Below, in pieces: positions 18,214-26,020 of a DNA stretch of 64,000 bases (positions are counted from its first letter, which is position 1; the number at the start of each line of letters is the position of its first letter). Where the stretch lies: contig NZ_JALJEJ010000008.1 of NCBI RefSeq assembly GCF_022953055.1, positions 159,715 to 223,714 of the forward strand, read 5' to 3'. The notes beneath the pieces were generated by a model that saw only the letters and a program-made list of their open reading frames with translations, did not search any database and had not been told where the DNA came from. A program made the translations under genes and the position numbers. This DNA is from Mucilaginibacter straminoryzae (GTDB taxonomy: Bacteria; Bacteroidota; Bacteroidia; Sphingobacteriales; Sphingobacteriaceae).

Positions 18214-19473
18214 ATGAATATTAAGTTTCGCTTAATACTGATGAACTTTATGCAGTTTTTTATTTGGGGGTCGTGGCTGCTAACCATCGGTGCGTACTGG
18301 TTCCAGAACAAACATTGGTCTGGTGCGCAGTTCGGGGCGATATTTTCTACCATGGGCATTTCTGCGATTTTTATGCCCGCTTTAACTGGTATAATTGCAG
18401 ACCGCTTTGTTAATGCAGAAAAACTGTATGGCGTGATGCATATCCTGAATGCTATCGCATTGTTTACGCTACCAATGGTAAATAACCCGGTTACCTTCTT
18501 TTGGGTAATTCTGATTAACATGTTTTTCTACATGCCGACGCTTTCCCTTTCTATCACTGTTGCCTATTCGGCACTTAAGGGACAAGGCATTGATGTCGTA
18601 AAAGCTTATCCGCCTATCCGTACTTGGGGCACAGTTGGTTTTATAGTCGCCCTGTGGACCGTCAGCCTTACGCATAACGAAACTTCTTCAAACCAGTTCT
18701 ATATCGCCTCTGCTGTTGCGCTGGCGCTTGGTCTTTACGCATTTACTTTACCTAAATGTCCGCCGATGCTGCACGTTCGCGAGGGTAAATCTTTTGTTGA
18801 CCTGTTGGGGTTGAATGCCTTCCGTCTGTTTAAATCACAGCGCTTCGCTATATTTTTTATCTTTTCTATGCTGCTCGGTGCAGCCTTACAGCTTACAAAT
18901 GCTTACGGCGATACTTTCATCCATGATTTTGACAAGATACCGGCTTACCAAAATACCATCGCGGTAAAATACCCGGCTATCATCATGTCCATTTCGCAGA
19001 TATCTGAAACCTTGTTCATCCTGGCCATTCCGTTCTTCCTGCGCAAATTTGGTATCAAATATGTAATGCTTTTCAGCATGCTGGCCTGGGTGTTGCGTTT
19101 CGGTTTATTTGCTTTTGGTAACCCGGCAGATGGTTTATGGATGATTGTGCTTTCCTGCATTGTGTACGGCATGGCTTTCGACTTCTTCAACATTTCCGGA
19201 TCGTTATTCGTGGAAACTCAGGCTACGCCAGAGATCAGGGCCAGCGCGCAGGGTTTGTTCATGATGATGGTAAACGGCTTTGGCGCTTTGTTCGGCAGTA
19301 CCGTAAGCGGACTGATCATTGATAAGTTTTTCACGAATACCAACCAGGCAAAAGACTGGCACGGCATCTGGCTTACCTTTGCTGCTTATGCTTTGGTGAT
19401 TGCCGTGATCTTCCCGTTTGTATTCAGGTACAAGCACAACGCAGCCTTAAAACACGCTATTGAACATATATAA
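18214..19473 (+). CDS. nupG: Nucleoside permease, NupG-type (MFS)
   Basis: A 419-residue inner-membrane transporter of the major facilitator superfamily with twelve hydrophobic segments. The sequence MNFMQFFIWGSWLLTIGAYW and the segments around RTWGTVGFIVALW and SLFVETQATPEIRASAQGLF match the nucleoside:H+ symporter family (NupG/XapB). It would import nucleosides with protons. It stands alone, with palindromic repeats upstream and a hairpin downstream. The substrate range is inferred from the family only. Confidence 0.87.
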   Translation: MNIKFRLILMNFMQFFIWGSWLLTIGAYWFQNKHWSGAQFGAIFSTMGISAIFMPALTGIIADRFVNAEKLYGVMHILNAIALFTLPMVNNPVTFFWVILINMFFYMPTLSLSITVAYSALKGQGIDVVKAYPPIRTWGTVGFIVALWTVSLTHNETSSNQFYIASAVALALGLYAFTLPKCPPMLHVREGKSFVDLLGLNAFRLFKSQRFAIFFIFSMLLGAALQLTNAYGDTFIHDFDKIPAYQNTIAVKYPAIIMSISQISETLFILAIPFFLRKFGIKYVMLFSMLAWVLRFGLFAFGNPADGLWMIVLSCIVYGMAFDFFNISGSLFVETQATPEIRASAQGLFMMMVNGFGALFGSTVSGLIIDKFFTNTNQAKDWHGIWLTFAAYALVIAVIFPFVFRYKHNAALKHAIEHI

Positions 19474-19508
19474 TTATTGAAGCAAAATCGCGCAGTTTTG
19501 TTATTTTT

Positions 19509-19530
19509 AAGGGCAGCTTTGGCTGCCCTT
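19509..19530 (+). terminator. Hairpin after nucleoside permease
   Basis: AAGGGCAGC (19509-19517) pairs with GCTGCCCTT (19522-19530) across a 4-nt loop. No T tract follows directly. Confidence 0.5.
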
Positions 19531-19571
19531 ACTACTGTTTATATAATCACTAACAGCACCTTTACCATCTG

Positions 19572-20657
19572 ATGAAAAAGCACTACCGCCACGAAAATGA
19601 CTGTTTGAATTGCGGTACGATACTCGAAGGCAAGTTTTGCCACCACTGCGGGCAGGAAAACCTGCAGATTAAAGAAAACTTTGGTCACCTGATGAACCAC
19701 GCCATCAGCGATTATTTCCATTTCGACCACCAGTTTTTCCACACACTAAAACCGCTTTTATTTAAACCTGGCAAGCTTACCAACGAGTATATGGCCGGCA
19801 GGCGGGTACAATATCTGCATCCTATCAAGATGTACATCTTCATCAGCCTGGTGTTCTTTGTCTTGTTTTTCAAAAAGAACGCTCATGAGGGCGAAAAAAC
19901 AGAGGTGAAACACAAAAAAGTAACCAAAGAACAGATTGATAGTGCGAAACGTGTAATTGAGAACGCCCCCATATTAGGCAGCGCCACCAAGGAAATTATT
20001 ACCAAAAGGCTTGATGAAGGTGAACGCCGGGATAGTATAAAAAAAGCGAAACATAAAAACAACATAGAAGATGAAGACGTTGACGATGGGTTTGTAAAAG
20101 CAGATTTTTCAGACGTCGTCGAAACAGATAAGTATCCGAACTATGAAGCCTACCTTGCTGCCCAAAAGAAACTGCCGGAAAACAAGCAGGACGGTTTTAT
20201 TAAGAACCTGATAGTTAGGAAGAAATTTGATTACAAGAAAAAGGGAGGCGACCCGAAAGAGGCTATCGAGGAAGAGGTAAAGCACAATGTGCCCAAAATG
20301 ATGTTTCTTTTGCTGCCTATTTTCGCACTGATTTTAAGTATCGCTTTTAGAAAGAACCGGAAGTATTATGTAGAGCACCTGATCTTTTCCTTCCATCTGC
20401 ATTGCTTCGTGTTTTTGTTCCTATCGGTATCTATGTTGCTACAATGGATAATTCCAGGCAAAGCTTTCCATGACCTGTTAGATCTGGCGGTGATGATCTG
20501 CCTGGTAATCTATGTTTATAAAGCGCTAAGGGCGGTATACCATCGCGGACGCGGAAGAACGATCAGCAAAATGTTCGGTATGTCATTTATGTACCTGATG
20601 GTTTTTGGTATTTGCTACAGCTTTGTCTATTTTATTTCTGCGCTTACTGCAGCATAA
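19572..20657 (+). CDS. DUF3667 membrane protein with N-terminal zinc ribbon
   Basis: A 361-residue protein of the DUF3667 family, common in Bacteroidota. It begins with a short zinc-ribbon (CLNCG...FCHHCG, four Cys), then the family core HPIKMYIFISLVFFVLFF, which is the first membrane segment at about residues 80-95. A long charged soluble stretch (about 100-240) follows, then four or so hydrophobic segments in the last 120 residues. The function is unknown. The zinc ribbon and charged loop suggest a cytoplasmic-facing regulatory or scaffold part. It is convergent with the alcohol dehydrogenase gene. Confidence 0.85.
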   Translation: MKKHYRHENDCLNCGTILEGKFCHHCGQENLQIKENFGHLMNHAISDYFHFDHQFFHTLKPLLFKPGKLTNEYMAGRRVQYLHPIKMYIFISLVFFVLFFKKNAHEGEKTEVKHKKVTKEQIDSAKRVIENAPILGSATKEIITKRLDEGERRDSIKKAKHKNNIEDEDVDDGFVKADFSDVVETDKYPNYEAYLAAQKKLPENKQDGFIKNLIVRKKFDYKKKGGDPKEAIEEEVKHNVPKMMFLLLPIFALILSIAFRKNRKYYVEHLIFSFHLHCFVFLFLSVSMLLQWIIPGKAFHDLLDLAVMICLVIYVYKALRAVYHRGRGRTISKMFGMSFMYLMVFGICYSFVYFISALTAA

Positions 20658-20669
20658 GAAAAGAAGGCG

Positions 20670-20694
20670 GGGCATTGACTAATTTTCGATGCCC
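20670..20694. terminator. Hairpin between convergent DUF3667 and dehydrogenase genes
   Basis: GGGCAT (20670-20675) pairs with ATGCCC (20689-20694) across a 13-nt loop, between two convergent stops. Confidence 0.4.
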
Positions 20695-20709
20695 AGCCTG
20701 CTATAAAAA

Positions 20710-21867
20710 TTAAGGTTTCAGTACCACCTTCACGCAATCGTCTTCTTTATTCTTGAAAATATTATAAGCATGGGCTGCTTCGCTTAACGGCAGCGAATGT
20801 GATATAATATCATTCAGCACCACCTTCTCCTGTTTAACCAGGTCTATCAGGTGGTCTATGTAATTTAATACCGGTGCCTGCCCCTGCTTAATGGTAATGC
20901 CTTTATCAAACATCCGGTGTACCGGGAAGTTATCATAAGGTGTGCCATAAACTCCAACCACACTCACTGTTCCACCCCTGCGAACGGCCTTAAAGCACAT
21001 TTCCATTACTTTTATACTGCCCTTTTCGAAATTAAGGGTAGCCTTAACCTTATCCAGGATATTACGCTCGGCTTCGAACCCTACTGCATCTACGCAGACA
21101 TCTGCGCCGCGGCCGCCCGTCATGGACCGTATGGCTTCCACTACATCCACATCGTGCGGGTTCAATGTTTCCACTTTATTTGCCTCGCGTGCCTTATTTA
21201 ATCGGTAGTTGAGCGGATCTATCGCAATTACACGGCTTGCACCATTTATCCAGGCAGCTTTTTGCGCCATTAACCCTACCGGCCCCGAACCAAAAATAGC
21301 TACCACTTCACCGCCTTTAAGCTGCGCCCAGTCGATGGCAGACCACCCAGTAGGAAAAATATCCGTAAGGAACAGCACCTGCTCGTCAGTCATGTTATCG
21401 GGTACAATACGCGGACTGATATCCGCATAAGGTACACGGACATACTCTGCCTGGCCGCCGCTATAACCGCCATACAGATCTGTGTATCCGTATAATGCGC
21501 CACCCTTTTGGTCTAACAAATCGCCATTAGGGCCGTAATGTTCATGATTAGAATTTTCGCAATGCGGCGAAGCGCCATGCGTACAGAAAAAGCAATGGCC
21601 ACAAGAGATAGGAAAAGGCACCACTACCCTGTCGCCGCGTTTCAGACGTTTAACGGAAGGACCAACCTCTTCAACAATCCCCATAAACTCGTGGCCCATG
21701 ATCAAGTCTTTAGCCTGCGGAATGCCCCCGTCAAGAATATGTAAATCGGATCCGCATATCGCGGTAGAAGTTACTTTTAAAATCACGTCGCCCGCTTCCT
21801 CTATCCGCGGATCATCGACGGTATCGACACTGATATCGCCGGGTTTGTGAAATACTGCTGCTTTCAT
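20710..21867 (-). CDS. Zinc-dependent alcohol dehydrogenase, formaldehyde-dehydrogenase-like
   Basis: A 385-residue medium-chain dehydrogenase. The catalytic zinc ligands are visible as Cys38 (AICGSD) and His59-Glu60 (MGHEF), and the structural zinc site as Cys89, Cys92, Cys95 and Cys103. A Rossmann loop VAIFGSGPVGL binds NAD(P). The long insertion after the zinc site (NHEHYGPNGDLLDQKGGALYGYTDLYGGY) resembles the glutathione-independent formaldehyde dehydrogenase branch. The real substrate cannot be told from sequence. It lies 83 bp downstream of a small outer-membrane barrel gene and may be transcribed separately. Confidence 0.87.
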   Translation of the reverse strand: MKAAVFHKPGDISVDTVDDPRIEEAGDVILKVTSTAICGSDLHILDGGIPQAKDLIMGHEFMGIVEEVGPSVKRLKRGDRVVVPFPISCGHCFFCTHGASPHCENSNHEHYGPNGDLLDQKGGALYGYTDLYGGYSGGQAEYVRVPYADISPRIVPDNMTDEQVLFLTDIFPTGWSAIDWAQLKGGEVVAIFGSGPVGLMAQKAAWINGASRVIAIDPLNYRLNKAREANKVETLNPHDVDVVEAIRSMTGGRGADVCVDAVGFEAERNILDKVKATLNFEKGSIKVMEMCFKAVRRGGTVSVVGVYGTPYDNFPVHRMFDKGITIKQGQAPVLNYIDHLIDLVKQEKVVLNDIISHSLPLSEAAHAYNIFKNKEDDCVKVVLKP

Positions 21868-21950
21868 AATTTAAGTTTAAAAATTTAACTTATAAGAAAC
21901 AGTATTTATAATAGATAGTTTCAATGCGTTGATCACATTATAGCTTCAAG

Positions 21951-22565
21951 CTATAAGCCGAACAAACGGTAAGCTACCGTGAAATTGAAAAGGTTGATCT
22001 TGGTTTTGGCATCGCCATCACCGGTAGGGATTTTGTTTAGGCCGAGTTCATACCTCAAATCGAACGAAATTTGTTTGATATCCAGGCCTGCGCCAAACTG
22101 CCAGGCGTAATTTTGATCTTTATACCGAAGATTAACGGCATTGCCAAAGGCAGAAGAATAGTTCTGATCTTTATTAATAGCAAAGGAAACCAAGGGGCCG
22201 GTATTAAACCTGGCACCAACCCCTAATGCGCCAACACGGGTACCTATAAGCAACGGGAGATCCAGACTGCTGAAACTCGCTTTATTTTCGGCACTGGTAT
22301 TATCGGCACGTACCGTAACGTTCTTGGTGGTATAGTATAATTCGGGCTGAAAATGCAGACCTGCGCCACCTACCCTTGCCCACAAACCGCCTATAAAACC
22401 GGCGCGGTTATCGCCGCTTAAATTTCCAAAAGTTGAACTGGTGTTGATGCTGGTTAAATTAACCCCGCCTTTTACACCAAACTGAAAAGTTGGTAATAGC
22501 TGGGCATTAACCTGTCCACAGATGATAGTCAGCAATATTGTTGCGAAAAGATAGATTTTTCTCAT
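21951..22565 (-). CDS. Outer-membrane beta-barrel protein (PorT/OMP_b-brl family)
   Basis: A 204-residue exported barrel protein. The signal peptide (MRKIYLFATILLTIICGQVNA) is followed by FQFGVKGGVNLTSI, the usual first strand of the eight-stranded PorT-like barrels, and by alternating amphipathic strands to the C-terminal VAYRLFGL. The function is unknown. I start it at the ATG at 22565; the longer frame would use a TTG nine bases upstream. A perfect 9-bp-arm palindrome (21938-21956) overlaps its stop codon. Confidence 0.82.
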   Translation of the reverse strand: MRKIYLFATILLTIICGQVNAQLLPTFQFGVKGGVNLTSINTSSTFGNLSGDNRAGFIGGLWARVGGAGLHFQPELYYTTKNVTVRADNTSAENKASFSSLDLPLLIGTRVGALGVGARFNTGPLVSFAINKDQNYSSAFGNAVNLRYKDQNYAWQFGAGLDIKQISFDLRYELGLNKIPTGDGDAKTKINLFNFTVAYRLFGL

Positions 22566-22611
22566 AGGTTTCAATCTTAAAACTTAACGTTTTAAAATAC
22601 GATAAGTTTTT

Positions 22612-22646
22612 AAACCAGAAAACCCTAAAAAAGAGCTTTCTGGTTT
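22612..22646 (-). terminator. Probable terminator after TolC gene
   Basis: AAACCAGAAA (22612-22621) pairs perfectly with TTTCTGGTTT (22637-22646). It lies just beyond the TolC stop in the direction of transcription and would end the ATPase-TolC unit. Confidence 0.6.
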
Positions 22647-22670
22647 TACAATATTACAACTTAGGGCTAG

Positions 22671-23990
22671 TTATAACGTCAATTTCCCCTGGTAATAATC
22701 CAGGATCTTAGCACGAATAAAATAATCGTAGCGCGCACTGATGAGATTTAATTTCGCACGGTCCATGTTACCCTTTATCACAATAAATTCTACAGAATTC
22801 AAAACGCCCGAATTAAATTTCACCTCGGCTACACGGAAAGATTCGCTGAAGGCATCTACCTGCTCTGTTAAAGTCTGGTAACGCTCATAGGCGCTGGTCA
22901 TGTTCACGTAAGCTTGCTCTACGTTCTTTCTCAGCAGTACCTTCGTATTCTCGTTGGTCGCCTGCGCTTCCAGCATATTGATCTTTGCCAGCGAAACGTT
23001 GTTTCGGTTTCTCCAATAGTTTAAAATTGGGATACTTAGGCCGAGCGTAAAATTCGTATTGTAGTTATTACGCAATTGCGAACCATAGTTGGTGTTGCCC
23101 GTGCTGGAATAGTTGGTACCCCATCCGCCACCTAATGCGAGTGTTGGATATAGCGCGCCGCGGGCAGCGGATACCGCTTTGGCGCTGCTACGATAGCGTA
23201 ATTCTGCGGCTTTCACTAATGGCAATCCGTTTAATGCCGTCTGATAAACTTGGTCTGCATTCTGCGTATACTGCCCGGGCAATTGGTCAGCCGGTATCGG
23301 TTGAATTTTTGCTTCCCGGTTAAACGGCACGTTCATCAACTGCATCAGGTTTAATTTAGCTGCATACATGGCATTGCGGGCATCTATCAAATTCAGCTGA
23401 TCGCTTGCCAGTTGCCCGCGAAGATCAGAAAGCTGGGAAGGAGAAATATTCCCGCTCTTATCCAGAATCTTCAATCTGTCTACTTGTTGTTTCGAAACCT
23501 CTACCTGGGTAGCGGTTTGGTTTAACAATTCCTGGTTATCCAATACCTGTAAATAGGTAGAAATCACGTTCAGTGTGATATCGTCCTTCGCTTGTTGGTA
23601 GGAAAGCTTTCCGGCCTGATAGGATAATGAATACTGCTTAATGGTATTCATCAGATTCATCCCGTTGAATAAAATTAAATTACTATTCAGGTTATACTGA
23701 GCGAATTTGATCTGCTGGTTTACATAGTTATAAGTGGTAGGGTCCTGGCTGCGGCCGTTACTAATGGTATGCTGCACGTTACCGTTTACCGTAGGCAGCA
23801 GATTTTCGCGAGCCTGGTTCCAGTAAACGCGATCGCGCTCCATGTCAAGCTCGCTTTTACGAACGTCCAGATTGTTTTTTATCGCGATATCAATACATTG
23901 CTGCAAGGTGTAAACCGTATCTGTCTGGCTAAAGGCAGGCAGCGTTGTGATAGCTAAAAATAGAACGAAGATATATTTTAAGTAGTTCAT
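22671..23990 (-). CDS. TolC-family outer-membrane efflux channel
   Basis: A 439-residue TolC-like protein: signal peptide (ending TLPAFSQ), then two repeats of helical/strand organisation typical of outer-membrane efflux proteins, starting TLQQCIDIAIKNNLDVRKSELDMERDRV. It would form the trimeric channel-tunnel of a tripartite exporter. It follows the ABC ATPase gene by 8 bp, so the two are co-transcribed. The only adaptor in the cluster (HlyD-type, 45159-46412) is in another unit but is the natural partner. Confidence 0.92.
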   Translation of the reverse strand: MNYLKYIFVLFLAITTLPAFSQTDTVYTLQQCIDIAIKNNLDVRKSELDMERDRVYWNQARENLLPTVNGNVQHTISNGRSQDPTTYNYVNQQIKFAQYNLNSNLILFNGMNLMNTIKQYSLSYQAGKLSYQQAKDDITLNVISTYLQVLDNQELLNQTATQVEVSKQQVDRLKILDKSGNISPSQLSDLRGQLASDQLNLIDARNAMYAAKLNLMQLMNVPFNREAKIQPIPADQLPGQYTQNADQVYQTALNGLPLVKAAELRYRSSAKAVSAARGALYPTLALGGGWGTNYSSTGNTNYGSQLRNNYNTNFTLGLSIPILNYWRNRNNVSLAKINMLEAQATNENTKVLLRKNVEQAYVNMTSAYERYQTLTEQVDAFSESFRVAEVKFNSGVLNSVEFIVIKGNMDRAKLNLISARYDYFIRAKILDYYQGKLTL

Positions 23991-23998
23991 CTCTGCGA

Positions 23999-24676
23999 TC
24001 AGATATTTTTGATAGACTCTATTTTGCCGTCTAACAGGTTGATGATACGCGACCCATATTCGGCATTCTTTTCATTGTGTGTTACCTGAATGATGGTGAC
24101 GTTATCCTCCTGGTTCAGTTTGCGGAAAAGCTCCATAATTTCCTCGCCCTGCTTAGAATTCAGGTTACCAGTGGGTTCGTCTGCAAGGATCAGGCGTGGC
24201 TTGCTGATCAACGCACGGGCAATACCCACCAATTGCTGCTGACCGCCTGACAATTGAGATGGGAACAGATCTTTCTTCCCGACAATATTAAAACGGTCCA
24301 GGATATCGGCTACCAACGCTTTACGTTCCCCTCCCTTAATATTCTGGTAAATCAAAGGAGTTTCGATGTTCTCATAAACCGTAAGCTCGTCTATCAGGTG
24401 GTATGCCTGAAATACAAAGCCGATATATTGTTTATACAGCGCGGTGCGTTGCTTCTCTTTCAACAAGTGTACACCTTCGCCCATAAAGTAATGGTAACCT
24501 TCTGACGGCTGATCAAGCATACCAATGATATTCAGTAAAGTTGATTTGCCGGAGCCGGACGGCCCCATGATAGAAACGAACTCGCCCTCTTCTACATCAA
24601 GATCGATATTATTCAGTACAAAATTCTTACTGCCGCCAACCTGGTAGTATTTAGAAATATTTTTTAGCGTTAACAT
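23999..24676 (-). CDS. ABC transporter ATPase, MacB/LolD type, with altered D-loop
   Basis: A 225-residue ATPase of the MacB/LolD group, which pairs with FtsX-like permeases. Walker A is GPSGSGKST, the Q-loop FVFQAYHL, Walker B LILADEPT, and the H-loop VTH. Two positions differ from the norm: the signature helix reads LSGGQQQLVGIARA instead of LSGGQQQRVAIARA, and the D-loop reads GNLNS instead of GNLDS. The D-loop Asp helps couple the two ATP sites, so this protein may hydrolyse ATP asymmetrically or slowly. The gene heads the ATPase-TolC unit, preceded by the conserved tandem regulatory element. Confidence 0.92.
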   Translation of the reverse strand: MLTLKNISKYYQVGGSKNFVLNNIDLDVEEGEFVSIMGPSGSGKSTLLNIIGMLDQPSEGYHYFMGEGVHLLKEKQRTALYKQYIGFVFQAYHLIDELTVYENIETPLIYQNIKGGERKALVADILDRFNIVGKKDLFPSQLSGGQQQLVGIARALISKPRLILADEPTGNLNSKQGEEIMELFRKLNQEDNVTIIQVTHNEKNAEYGSRIINLLDGKIESIKNI

Positions 24677-24726
24677 ATGCTTTTTATGAATTATGATTTT
24701 GTTTCGGCTATGAACCTGCCACTAAA

Positions 24727-24834
24727 GTATCAATAACATACCAAATAAATAAAATACTTATAATCAATTAGTTATATAAAATTAGCAAAACTTAACTGTT
24801 CGCTTGTGCAACAAAACCGTTCGCTAATGATACA
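24727..24834 (-). promoter_or_regulatory. Conserved regulatory element A (ATPase-TolC unit)
   Basis: Two direct half-sites of the form GTTCG-N8-ACA lie at 24798-24813 and 24819-24834 (period 21 bp, as read on the plus strand). On the minus strand a TTTGGTATG box (24737-24745) follows, with TGA four bases later; its GG is 56 bp from the first half-site. The same arrangement heads the two other ABC units. I infer an enhancer site for an NtrC-type activator and a sigma-54-like promoter. The -12 spacing is one base short of the textbook GG-N10-GC. Confidence 0.6.
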
Positions 24835-24856
24835 CCGCCGATGCCAGTAACCGGAT

Positions 24857-24892
24857 AATAAAAAAGGGCAGTACGGAAACCCGTTACTGCCC
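24857..24892 (-). terminator. Terminator of the permease/DUF4097 unit
   Basis: GGGCAGTA-CGG (24866-24876) pairs with CCG-T-TACTGCCC (24881-24892) with one bulged base. On the minus strand the hairpin is followed by TTTTTTATTATT, a good rho-independent terminator after the first DUF4097 gene. Confidence 0.8.
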
Positions 24893-24915
24893 TGAAAGAA
24901 TATGGTATTTTGCTC

Positions 24916-25950
24916 TTAATTGAAGGATAAGCTTACGCGCCCACTACCGGCGTCAGCCCTAACCAGCGGACCACCGCCATTAACTTTGCCACGCACGGCA
25001 TCGCGGCTGTGCTCGCCGCTAAAGTTGTTCAATGTTAAATCAGACATCCGGTTACCGCGCAGGTCAAGGTCAAGCCCTTGCTTTGCAGGCAGGGATAAAT
25101 CGATATGCCCGGCACTTACATCCAGCTTTACATACTTACCTACCTCTTTAAATGCTGCGTGCAGGCTGCCTGCGCTTGTAGACGCATCGAGTGCGCATGA
25201 CAGGTTAGAAAGATTGATGCTGCCGCCACTGGTACCGGTAATCAGCTCACCGGCAATATTATCCCCATGCACACTACCGCCACTGGTATGCGCGCTAACG
25301 GCCCCCTTGAGGTTATTCATGGTAAGCGAACCTCCGGAAGTCTCCAGCCTGATGGTACCTGAGCAATTCTCGGCGGTTACGCTGCCACCGCTGGTTTCCA
25401 TATCAATATTATTTCGTGAGTCCGCGATCTGGATGCTGCCGCCAGAAGTACGGCCTTTGATATCTCCGGTCAGGTGGTCTGCATGTAAGCTGCCGCCACT
25501 GGTAGTAAAGCGCTCAGTACCGGTTAGGTGGTCCAGGTGAATACTGCCGCCGCTGGTGTTTAGGTTGGTGGCTACTTTTTCGGGAACATAAACTTTAAAA
25601 GATATACTTAAACCGTTATTTCCCCAGTTGATCATACGCTTATTTTTAGCGGTTGCGTGCAGTTCACCATCATGTGCTTCTACTTCAAGGAAATAACTTT
25701 CTTCCAGGCGCTTCTTCACCTCTTCTTTGCTTAACGGCTGGCCGTTATTTCCGTTTACATACACTTCTACCCTGGCTTGTCCGTCTGTTCCACCGCTTAC
25801 GGTAATGCTTCCGCCGGATGTATTTACAAATACTTCGCGGATGCCTAAACCGCTTAACGTTTTAGTTAAAAAGGGTTCTTGTTTTAATGATTGTGCAGAA
25901 ACCAGGCAGCTCTGCCCGATCAACGCCGCAACAATAAGGTTTAATTTCAT
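24916..25950 (-). CDS. DUF4097 beta-solenoid protein with TSGGS repeats
   Basis: A 344-residue exported protein (signal peptide about residues 1-20, ending LVSAQS). From about residue 120 it is built of repeats of around 17-20 residues, most containing TSGGS: eight TSGGS copies and one TSAGS. This fits a right-handed beta-helix with Ser/Gly turns. DUF4097 proteins of this kind are often encoded with regulators or transporters; a direct function is unknown. It is the last gene of the three-permease unit and is followed by a strong terminator. A weaker paralogue without TSGGS ends the neighbouring unit (33521-34558). Confidence 0.88.
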   Translation of the reverse strand: MKLNLIVAALIGQSCLVSAQSLKQEPFLTKTLSGLGIREVFVNTSGGSITVSGGTDGQARVEVYVNGNNGQPLSKEEVKKRLEESYFLEVEAHDGELHATAKNKRMINWGNNGLSISFKVYVPEKVATNLNTSGGSIHLDHLTGTERFTTSGGSLHADHLTGDIKGRTSGGSIQIADSRNNIDMETSGGSVTAENCSGTIRLETSGGSLTMNNLKGAVSAHTSGGSVHGDNIAGELITGTSGGSINLSNLSCALDASTSAGSLHAAFKEVGKYVKLDVSAGHIDLSLPAKQGLDLDLRGNRMSDLTLNNFSGEHSRDAVRGKVNGGGPLVRADAGSGRVSLSFN

Positions 25951-26020
25951 GGTTGTGTATTTTAAAGTGTTATCACATCAGACGCAACTTTTATCCAATA
26001 AGTTGCATCCATCGGTTTAT

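Noticed and set aside
24920..25540. 206-residue open frame on the plus strand
   Set aside because: It is antisense to the TSGGS-repeat DUF4097 gene; the repetitive Gly/Ser codons keep the opposite strand free of stops. The product is low complexity with no family features.
25220..25560. Possible CRISPR-like periodic repeat
   Set aside because: The periodicity is the coding of TSGGS turns in the DUF4097 protein; units are imperfect, in frame and lack unique spacers.
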